Source: ZC4RG30 sp039932715
GTDB lineage: Bacteria; Pseudomonadota; Gammaproteobacteria; Steroidobacterales; Steroidobacteraceae
NCBI GenBank assembly: GCA_039932715.1
Contig: JBDTPN010000005.1
Span: forward strand, 90,193-154,192
Direction: 5' to 3'
DNA: 64,000 nt
Shown: piece after piece, positions 54,435 to 61,005 of the stretch
Layout of the letters: every line of letters starts with the position of its first letter
How positions within the stretch are numbered: the stretch's first letter is position 1
Notes under the pieces: model-generated
Told to the model about the DNA's origin: nothing
The model's database searches: none
What the model saw: the letters and a program-made list of their open reading frames with translations, nothing else
Position numbers and translations under genes: made by a program

Positions 54435-55771
54435 GCAGCGGCCAGCAACTGCGTATAGCGGGGTTTGGTTGCGCTGAGAATCTGGACCACGGCCTCGCGG
54501 TCGGCCTGTGGAATGCGCGCGCCTATGCCTGACTTGTCGCGGCCCTGCAGGATCTCGGCGATGCGGCCATCGACATAGTCACGCGCGTACGGTGGCAGCG
54601 ACTCGAAGGCATCCGCATACACCATGAAGCTCAGTGGATATTTGAACAGTCGCGTATTGAGATCAAGCTCGCGCAATGATCGCCCCTTTGGATCGCGCGG
54701 ACCCAGCGCGGAAAACCGGGCCGCGAAGCCACTGCCACTCTCGATGCGATCGTCGAATTTCGCGGCGTCCACGAAGAACAACCCTCGCACCAACGGTTCG
54801 ATCATGAGCTTCACGGCCGCCTGGTCATTGGGATTGACATCGGCCCAGGAGCGCGGCGCAGCCACGTTGCTGCTGCCTTCACGAGACATCACCGTGCGCA
54901 CCTTGTAGTTGACTCGAATGAGCAGGTTCTGGATGGTGGTCTGGTGCTCGAACACCATCAATGCAGCAATATCGCTCTGCTCCAGCAGATAAGCGTCGGT
55001 ATTAAAATAACCCGCCAGGGTGCGCAGGTTGTCGTGCGCCAATGAGCGCAGGTGTTCGGTGCCTTTTTCCTCGCGCAATGGCAGGTTCCCGAGGTGCGTC
55101 TGCTTGCCCTGGTGTCCGGTGACATACCAGCCGCCCCAGCGCTCGGCGATGGGCGTGCGATCATTGACCTCGGTGGCACTGTCGTAGGTGCGCGGATCCA
55201 TCGGGCTGTCCACGGGCGCAGACATGGCCAGGACCCTGGGCACGCCGCCGCCCATCATCGAATAGGTGTCGTGGCAGGTCAGACAGCGCCCGCCGTCACG
55301 TTCGAAAGCCCGTGCCCCTGGCGCGCGATTGTCGAGCGCGAAAAACACTGTGCCCAGTTTTGCATCCACGGCCACCAGTTCCAGCAGTGGAGCGCCGGGA
55401 ATCCAGGCTACGTAGGCGTCGTCACCGAAGTAGATCGCACGCGGTGTGCTTGCCGAAATGAATTCGGTCTGCAGGCTGGTTTTCGAGTACACCAGCACCT
55501 GCGAGTCAGCCGCAATGCCCAGACCCTGCATCACCGAGCGCAGGTACCCCCACTTGGGCTCCCAGTTGAGCTTGGCCTCACCGCTGTTGATCTTCTGCTG
55601 CAGGTGCCACACGGGGTTGTCGTGGGCAGGACCCGAATAGTCGATGACCGGATATTCCTGATCGTAACGAGTCGCATTGACCAACAGGCGATCTGGATCA
55701 GCCTGTGCCCCCCCCTGAAACAGGGCCGCGGCCAGCAGCGCCGCAGCAGCCGTCCTGATTTTGCGTTTCAC
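54428..55771 (-). CDS. secreted mono-heme c-type protein of unknown function
   Basis: A 447-residue exported protein: signal peptide (to about residue 24, GGAQA), then one covalent haem motif, Cys163-Leu-Thr-Cys166-His167, followed by DTYSMMGGGVPRVL. The rest has no domain I can name, though segments such as VYSKTSLQTEFISAS, PRAIYFGDDAYVAWIPGAP and LIRVNYKVRT look like conserved blocks of an uncharacterised periplasmic family. A GTG start gives the signal peptide. It lies convergent to the EamA gene and 41 bases after the Kef gene on the same strand. It may be an electron-transfer or peroxidase-like protein, but this is inference. Confidence 0.75.
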   Translation of the reverse strand: MKRKIRTAAAALLAAALFQGGAQADPDRLLVNATRYDQEYPVIDYSGPAHDNPVWHLQQKINSGEAKLNWEPKWGYLRSVMQGLGIAADSQVLVYSKTSLQTEFISASTPRAIYFGDDAYVAWIPGAPLLELVAVDAKLGTVFFALDNRAPGARAFERDGGRCLTCHDTYSMMGGGVPRVLAMSAPVDSPMDPRTYDSATEVNDRTPIAERWGGWYVTGHQGKQTHLGNLPLREEKGTEHLRSLAHDNLRTLAGYFNTDAYLLEQSDIAALMVFEHQTTIQNLLIRVNYKVRTVMSREGSSNVAAPRSWADVNPNDQAAVKLMIEPLVRGLFFVDAAKFDDRIESGSGFAARFSALGPRDPKGRSLRELDLNTRLFKYPLSFMVYADAFESLPPYARDYVDGRIAEILQGRDKSGIGARIPQADREAVVQILSATKPRYTQLLAAAH

Positions 55772-55812
55772 GAGCGTTGGATCACTGCACAGGCTTTCAA
55801 GTTCCCCACGCG

Positions 55813-57798
55813 TCAGCCAGTCAGCACCAGGGCTTCGGCATGCTCCACGGCATCGGGCATGCCGTAGACCACAATCAAGTCGCCTTCATGCAATACCGTC
55901 GAGTCCGCAGGTTCACGGCCAGTGATGCCATTGCGTCGCAATGCAGTAAACGCAACTTCCGCTCCGCGGGCCCGCAGTTCCGCAAGCGGCCGTCCAACGG
56001 CCCAGGCACGCGGTGGCACCACAATGGAGGCAATGCCCTCGCCGGCCTCTTCAGGTATGCCGCCGGGGTCACTTGTGTCCACTGGCACGATGTTGCGCAG
56101 CGTTGAATAGCGCCCGCGCCGGATCTCGCCCACGGTGCGCACCACGCGCGTTACCGGGACATTGAGCAACATCAACACCTGCGATACCAGCATCAGGCTG
56201 GCCTCGAAGGTCTCGGGCACCACTTCGGTGGCACCCGCCTTTACCAGCTCCGCCAGGCCGATGTCGTCAGCGGTTCGGACCAGGATGGGAACATCAGTGC
56301 GATGGGCACGCACCGCACGCACGATGCCGATGGAGATCTCCGGATTGGCGAAACTGATGACCACCGCGCTGGCAGTTTCGACACCGCAGGCCATCAGCAC
56401 GTCTTCGTCGGTGGAGTCTCCGTAAATCACCGGATAGCCGGCATTACGCGCCGGGCGTACGCGCGCAAGGTCGAGGTCAACGGCGATGTACTCAAAGCCC
56501 TGCGACTCCAGCACCCGCGCGATGTTCTGGCCGACGCGGCCATAGCCACACAGCACCACGTGTTCGCGACGTGCCACTTCGCTGGTGGCTGCGTCCTCGC
56601 GTTCGATGGCCCGCTGCGGCGGCCCTCTCTCGCGCAGCAGGAATCGCGCCACCGGTTTGTTGTAACGGATGCCGAAGGGTGAAATCAGCATGGTCACCAC
56701 CAGCGCCAGCAGCAGCGGCTGCAGTATGGTTGCCGGCAGCGAACTGGATTGCAGCAGCAGGGTCAGCAGGGCTACGCCAAACTCGCCGCCAGCGCCCAGC
56801 ACCAGGCCCGTGCGCAGCGCCTTGAAGTTCGTGGGCACGAAAAGGCGCACCGCCAGCGACGCGGCGGCGACCTTGACGATGATCAGGCCCAGCACCGTGG
56901 CGGACACCAACAGGAAATTGTGCGCCAGCAGGTTGAGATTGAGCAGCATGCCCAGGGAGATGAAGAACAGGCCCAGCAGCAGCTCGCGAAACGGCCGCAC
57001 CACCGCTTCAATCTGATGCCGGTACTCGGTCTCGGCCAGCAGCATGCCCGAGAGAAACCCTCCCAGCGCCAGCGACAGTCCCGCACGCTCGGTTACCCAG
57101 GCCGAGGCAAGCACCACCAGCAGTACGGTCAGCGTGAACAGTTCCTTGAGCCTGCTGCGGGCAATCTCCACGAACAGCGGCCGCAGCAGCACCCGTCCCA
57201 TGAACAGCACCACCAGCAAGGCAACCAGGCCACTGCCCAGGGCCTTGAGCACACCAGTGGCGCCCGAGTCCTGCGCAGCGGGCCCACCGACAATCACCGT
57301 TGCCATCGCCAGCAACAGCACGAACGCCAGGTCCTGGAACAGCAGGATCGACAGGGCCAGCCGGCCATGGGTGCGATTGATCTCCGCCTGTTCGGTCAAC
57401 TGGCGTATCACGATGGCCGTGGAGGCCATGGACAGCGCTCCACCCACCACCAGCGCCACCAGCCACGACAGGCCCAGCAGCATGCCGATGGTGCTGAATG
57501 CTGCCGTGGTAAACGCCATCTGCACCAGGCCCAGCCCGAACACTTCGCGGCGCATGGCCACCATGCGCGGCCAGGAGAACTCCAGGCCCAGGGTGAACAG
57601 CAGGAACACCACGCCAATCTCGGCCAGCAGGTGGGTCTGGACGGACTCTTCCATGAAACCCAGTGCGTGCGGGCCCACCACCAGTCCCACAGCCAGATAG
57701 CCGAGAATGGGCGGCAACCCCAGTCGACGCGCGACCGCGACCACCAGCACCGAAGCCAGTAACAGCAGCAATACCTGGGTCAGCGGCTCATGAATCAT
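55813..57798 (-). CDS. Kef-type (CPA2) monovalent cation:proton antiporter
   Basis: A 661-residue protein with 12 or so membrane helices (1-385) of the CPA2 family, including LGYLAVGLVVGPHALG, FLLFTLGLEFSWPRM and LLFQDLAFVLLLAMA. An intracellular TrkA-N (RCK) domain follows, with GYGRVGQNIARVLES (near 417), and a TrkA-C domain (570-655; GRPLAELRARGAEVAFTALRR). It resembles KefB/KefC and YbaL potassium efflux systems controlled by nucleotides or glutathione adducts. TATCCT ends 9 bases before the ATG. Confidence 0.93.
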   Translation of the reverse strand: MIHEPLTQVLLLLLASVLVVAVARRLGLPPILGYLAVGLVVGPHALGFMEESVQTHLLAEIGVVFLLFTLGLEFSWPRMVAMRREVFGLGLVQMAFTTAAFSTIGMLLGLSWLVALVVGGALSMASTAIVIRQLTEQAEINRTHGRLALSILLFQDLAFVLLLAMATVIVGGPAAQDSGATGVLKALGSGLVALLVVLFMGRVLLRPLFVEIARSRLKELFTLTVLLVVLASAWVTERAGLSLALGGFLSGMLLAETEYRHQIEAVVRPFRELLLGLFFISLGMLLNLNLLAHNFLLVSATVLGLIIVKVAAASLAVRLFVPTNFKALRTGLVLGAGGEFGVALLTLLLQSSSLPATILQPLLLALVVTMLISPFGIRYNKPVARFLLRERGPPQRAIEREDAATSEVARREHVVLCGYGRVGQNIARVLESQGFEYIAVDLDLARVRPARNAGYPVIYGDSTDEDVLMACGVETASAVVISFANPEISIGIVRAVRAHRTDVPILVRTADDIGLAELVKAGATEVVPETFEASLMLVSQVLMLLNVPVTRVVRTVGEIRRGRYSTLRNIVPVDTSDPGGIPEEAGEGIASIVVPPRAWAVGRPLAELRARGAEVAFTALRRNGITGREPADSTVLHEGDLIVVYGMPDAVEHAEALVLTG

Positions 57799-57807
57799 GG
57801 CCGCTTA

Positions 57808-57813
57808 AGGATA
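57808..57813 (-). promoter_or_regulatory. possible -10 box for the Kef-type gene
   Basis: TATCCT on the minus strand ends 9 bases before the ATG at 57798, in the 17-base gap after the TonB-like gene. Confidence 0.35.
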
Positions 57814-57815
57814 GC

Positions 57816-58730
57816 TCAGGCGGGGAAGAACTCGATGGGCTTGGTGGTGGTCATCGACTCCACGTCCTTGCTCGAGAAGCGGATCAGCTTCACACGCGCA
57901 ATGATCTTGCGCTCCAACTCAGGATCGTTGAGCTCGCTCGAAACCACGCGACAGGCCGTGACTTCACCTGATGGAGCAATGGTGAATTCAAGCACCACTT
58001 TGCCCTGCAGTTCGGGATGGTCACGCAGGGCGCGCGTATACAGCGCGTAAATGGCGCCCTTCTGGCGATCGAATTCGAGTTCGATTTCCTCGCGGCTGCG
58101 CGCCGCCTTGCCGCTGTTGCCGGTGCGCGTAGCCGCCGTGCTGGAACCGATGGCCGCGACATTGGAACTGACTGAAGTGGTGGTGTTGCCGGTCAATGAG
58201 CCGGCACCGGACCCGAAGCCACGACTGGAATTGGACGACTGAACGCCGGCACTGCCGCTGCCGGCTTTCGATGCGATCAGCGAACGCTCTGCCTTGCTGT
58301 CCTCGCCCACGGCTCCAGTCAGGTTCTTGGTGGGGCTGGGCATGTCCTGGGCCAGGTCACGGCGCAGGTCTTCCAGCTCATCCTTCAATTTCATCAGGCC
58401 CGATTGCTGGGCTTTCTTGCGCGCATCCGCCACCTTGTCCCTGGGCTGCGTCTCCTTGGGAATGGGTTTGGGTTGCTCAACAGGCTTTGGCGGTGGCGGG
58501 GGTGGTGGCGGTGGCTTGGCCTTTTCTTCCTCGATGATGCGCGCCAGTCGTTCGGGCACGACGCTGGCGGCACTCTCTTTTGGCTCCGGCAGGTTGAGCA
58601 ATGGCACCAGGATGCCGACCACCAGGAATATCGCGAAGCCGATCAACGCCAGTCGGCGGAACCGCCGGGTCGATTCCTCATCGCCCTCCCAGGGCAGGTC
58701 GTAACTTCGGTAGTAGGGTGCGAGTACCAC
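57816..58730 (-). CDS. TonB-like energy transducer (AgmX/PglI-type C-terminus)
   Basis: A 304-residue transducer: short cytoplasmic start, one membrane helix (about 28-48, LALIGFAIFLVVGILVPLL), a proline run and Pro/Lys-rich stalk (KPPPPPPPPPKPVEQPKP), a Ser/Gly-rich linker, and a C-terminal TonB-like domain (about 215-300; FDRQKGAIYALYTRALRDHP, GKVVLEFTIAPSGEVTACRV). It lies 11 bases after the second ExbD gene and should be the force-transmitting arm of the motor encoded upstream. Confidence 0.9.
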   Translation of the reverse strand: MVLAPYYRSYDLPWEGDEESTRRFRRLALIGFAIFLVVGILVPLLNLPEPKESAASVVPERLARIIEEEKAKPPPPPPPPPKPVEQPKPIPKETQPRDKVADARKKAQQSGLMKLKDELEDLRRDLAQDMPSPTKNLTGAVGEDSKAERSLIASKAGSGSAGVQSSNSSRGFGSGAGSLTGNTTTSVSSNVAAIGSSTAATRTGNSGKAARSREEIELEFDRQKGAIYALYTRALRDHPELQGKVVLEFTIAPSGEVTACRVVSSELNDPELERKIIARVKLIRFSSKDVESMTTTKPIEFFPA

Positions 58731-58741
58731 TGTCTGCTCCG

Positions 58742-59263
58742 CTATCGCGCCTGCAACCTGGTCAGGTCTGCGGGCTTGTCCTTTTGCAATGTCGCCAGCG
58801 AAATCTTGCCGAAATCCGCGTCAGTGCAGGTGGCCATCACTTTCTTGAGCACCTCATAAGGCAGCGACTTGTCGCCCATGACCGTGATCTCGCGTTCTGC
58901 AAGGTCACGCTCGGCCATGCGGCGACCGATCAGCATCGGGCGCTTGAGGGCCTCGCGCAGCGGCGCAATGATGGGACCAGCGCTGGCCTTGACCTCGGCA
59001 ATCGACGCGACGCGCTCACCCTGCACGAACACCTCGTCCTTTGTCAGCATGACCACCACGGTCTCGCGTGGCTTGGTGGTAACGATGGACTGGGGGATTT
59101 CGATTCCCTTGGAGTTCTGCACCACCTCCACTTCGGTGGAATAAATCAGCAGGAACGACACCAGCACGCTGAGGATGTCGATCATCGGAATGAGATTGAG
59201 ATCACCGGCGGCACGATTGCGCAGGTGATGCTCCAGCATGCGCCGGGCGCGACTGGACATCAT
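58742..59263 (-). CDS. ExbD/TolR family protein, second copy
   Basis: A 173-residue ExbD/TolR homologue: one N-terminal helix with the conserved proton-path Asp (LIPMIDILSVLVSFLLI, residues about 24-40), then a periplasmic domain (VVMLTKDEVFVQGERVASI; EREITVMGDKSLPYEVLKKVM). The gene overlaps the first ExbD gene by 4 bases. Pairs of ExbD proteins are known in some gliding-type and TonB systems. The two copies here are clearly different in sequence. Confidence 0.92.
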   Translation of the reverse strand: MMSSRARRMLEHHLRNRAAGDLNLIPMIDILSVLVSFLLIYSTEVEVVQNSKGIEIPQSIVTTKPRETVVVMLTKDEVFVQGERVASIAEVKASAGPIIAPLREALKRPMLIGRRMAERDLAEREITVMGDKSLPYEVLKKVMATCTDADFGKISLATLQKDKPADLTRLQAR

Positions 59264-59799
59264 GGCCGTGCTCCTGGCGCCGCCGGCGCGTCGGTTTCCG
59301 GCGCATCGCCGATGGACACATTGGGGAACAGTTCGGCCTGCACCAGCTGCGTGCCCTGGCGTTGTTCCAGGATGCGCATGGTGTCCATCACCTGCACCAG
59401 CGCGTCATACGGAATGTCTTTCTCCAGCAGCAGCGTGGCATCGGTCATGTCCGGGAACTTGGCTTTCACCAGCTGCAGATATTTCGACAGCTCGGCCACG
59501 TCGTAGGGACCAGCCGGGTCAGTGCGCGGGAAAGTCGCCAACGGGCCGCTGTTGCGATCTGCCACCTGCACCATGTTCTGGCGCAGCAACACCTCCAGCT
59601 TGAGGCCCGGCGGGGGTTCGACGAAGGCGGCGTTCTGGTTGGGGAGTTTCAATTCCAGGATCACCGTGCGCGAGAACACCGCCGTCATCAGCAGGAAAGT
59701 GACCAGCACCGTGAAGATGTCGATCATCGGCACCAGCAGCAGCTCCGCAGGCTTGCGGTGCCGCTGCTCGAGCCTGCGCATACTGTAGTTGCGACGCAT
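59260..59799 (-). CDS. ExbD/TolR family protein, first copy
   Basis: A 179-residue ExbD/TolR homologue with helix LLVPMIDIFTVLVTFLLMTA carrying the conserved Asp, and a periplasmic domain (VEPPPGLKLEVLLRQNMVQV; TDATLLLEKDIPYDALVQVMD). It lies 15 bases after the TolQ-like gene. The first about 20 residues are very basic (RRNYSMRRLEQRHRK), as expected for the cytoplasmic side. Confidence 0.92.
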   Translation of the reverse strand: MRRNYSMRRLEQRHRKPAELLLVPMIDIFTVLVTFLLMTAVFSRTVILELKLPNQNAAFVEPPPGLKLEVLLRQNMVQVADRNSGPLATFPRTDPAGPYDVAELSKYLQLVKAKFPDMTDATLLLEKDIPYDALVQVMDTMRILEQRQGTQLVQAELFPNVSIGDAPETDAPAAPGARP

Positions 59800-59814
59800 C
59801 AGCGCGGTCCTTGC

Positions 59815-60462
59815 TTACTTGGCGGCTTCGGCCCGGCGCTCGGTAATCGAGTTCAGGAATTTCACCGATGCCATCTCCAGGCTATCCACCAGTTCCGTGG
59901 CCTTGGTCTGGATCACCGAGTGAATCACCAGCAGCGGTACGGCAGTCATCAGGCCGAAGGCGGTGCAGTTCATGGCCACCGAGATACTGGCCGACAGCAG
60001 GTTGGCCTTCTCCGCGGGGTTGACTGTGGCCACGGCGCCGAACGCCGAGATCAGTCCCATGACCGTGCCCAGCAGTCCCAGCAGCGTCGCCAGGTTGGCG
60101 AAAGTAGCAAGGTAATGCGTACGCTTCTCAAGCTTGGGCAGAATGCCCATGAGGCTTTCTTCCATCGCCTTCTCGACATCCTCGCGGCTACGCGCGCCCT
60201 GCACCCGGGCCAGGCCATAACTCAGGATCTGGCCAATGGCCGAACCCGATTGCGATGCAACCTGCGTTGCCTGGCGGAAGTTGCCCTGCGCCAGCAATGG
60301 CTCCACTTCCTGCCAGGTTGCGCGATTGCGGGCGCGCACTATGGTCAGGTAGACGTAGCGTTCCACCGCGATCGCGATGCCCAGCACCGCGACAATGGCG
60401 ATCGGATACATGAAATGCCCGCCGTCCTGGAAGAAGCGGGCAATGGTCGTGAAAAGATTCAT
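59815..60462 (-). CDS. MotA/TolQ/ExbB proton channel protein
   Basis: A 215-residue proton-channel subunit with three membrane helices: YPIAIVAVLGIAIAVERYVYL near the N-terminus, then the family signature region LATFANLATLLGLLGTVMGLISAF, and SISVAMNCTAFGLMTAVPLLVIHSV. With the two ExbD proteins it would form the proton-driven motor. A GGGAG ribosome-binding site precedes the ATG and a small hairpin lies just upstream. Confidence 0.94.
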   Translation of the reverse strand: MNLFTTIARFFQDGGHFMYPIAIVAVLGIAIAVERYVYLTIVRARNRATWQEVEPLLAQGNFRQATQVASQSGSAIGQILSYGLARVQGARSREDVEKAMEESLMGILPKLEKRTHYLATFANLATLLGLLGTVMGLISAFGAVATVNPAEKANLLSASISVAMNCTAFGLMTAVPLLVIHSVIQTKATELVDSLEMASVKFLNSITERRAEAAK

Positions 60463-60469
60463 CGTAAAA

Positions 60470-60489
60470 CTCCCTTGCTGGTCAGCAAG
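60470..60489 (-). promoter_or_regulatory. hairpin directly before the TolQ-like ribosome-binding site
   Basis: CTTGCT and AGCAAG form a 6-base-pair stem with a 4-base loop (60474-60489 region), touching the GGGAG at 60470-60474. It could modulate ribosome access or mark a processed 5' end in the 81-base gap. Function is inference. Confidence 0.3.
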
Positions 60490-60543
60490 ACTCCCTGCAC
60501 CTTGAAACCATCGCGGCGAAAATGCTGCGACCTATTTCTCAAC

Positions 60544-61005
60544 CTATGGCGCGGCGCGCCCGGATCCGCCCGCAGGGGCATCCGGGCGCAACGCCTCGTA
60601 ATAGCGGTTCTGTCGCCGGAACACGTCCCGGTCCACCGGAGTTAGCACTTCGTCGAGCAGGCTGTTGACAGGCCGCCCGGTGAGATCCCCCAGATCCGAT
60701 CGCTTCCATGGCACCACGTAGAGCACGCGGGGCAATTCGCTGTTTCCCGTGATCTGCGTCGCATCCAGCTCCAGGCGGTCCTGGGCCTTGCGACCAGGGG
60801 TCGCCGGGGGCTTGGCTGCGGCTGCCGGTTTTACGGCCTTAGCGGCCGGCGCGATCGCAGGTGCCGGCGATGCGGCCGGGGGCAATGCAGAGGTGTTCAC
60901 AGCTGGCTCCAGCGACTGCGCACTGGTTGGCTCCGCAGCATGCACATGCATGCCCATGACCAACGACGCAGTGGCTGCCAGTGTTATCAGCCGCAGTGTG
61001 TTCAT
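60544..61005 (-). CDS. exported Pro/Ala-rich protein of unknown function
   Basis: I do not recognise a family. The 153-residue product has a signal peptide (MNTLRLITLAATASLVMGMHVHA), a Pro/Ala-rich linker (about 25-72) and a short C-terminal domain (LELDATQITGNSELPRVLYV, VPWKRSDLGDL, PVNSLLDEVLTPVDRDVFRR). It overlaps the TPR gene (ATGA) and precedes the TolQ-like gene by 81 bases, so it is very probably a periplasmic partner of this motor system. Confidence 0.72.
   Translation of the reverse strand: MNTLRLITLAATASLVMGMHVHAAEPTSAQSLEPAVNTSALPPAASPAPAIAPAAKAVKPAAAAKPPATPGRKAQDRLELDATQITGNSELPRVLYVVPWKRSDLGDLTGRPVNSLLDEVLTPVDRDVFRRQNRYYEALRPDAPAGGSGRAAP

Noticed and set aside
59362..60645. 427-codon open frame opposite the ExbD/TolQ genes.
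   Set aside because: His/Gln/Arg-rich antisense translation with no domain signal.
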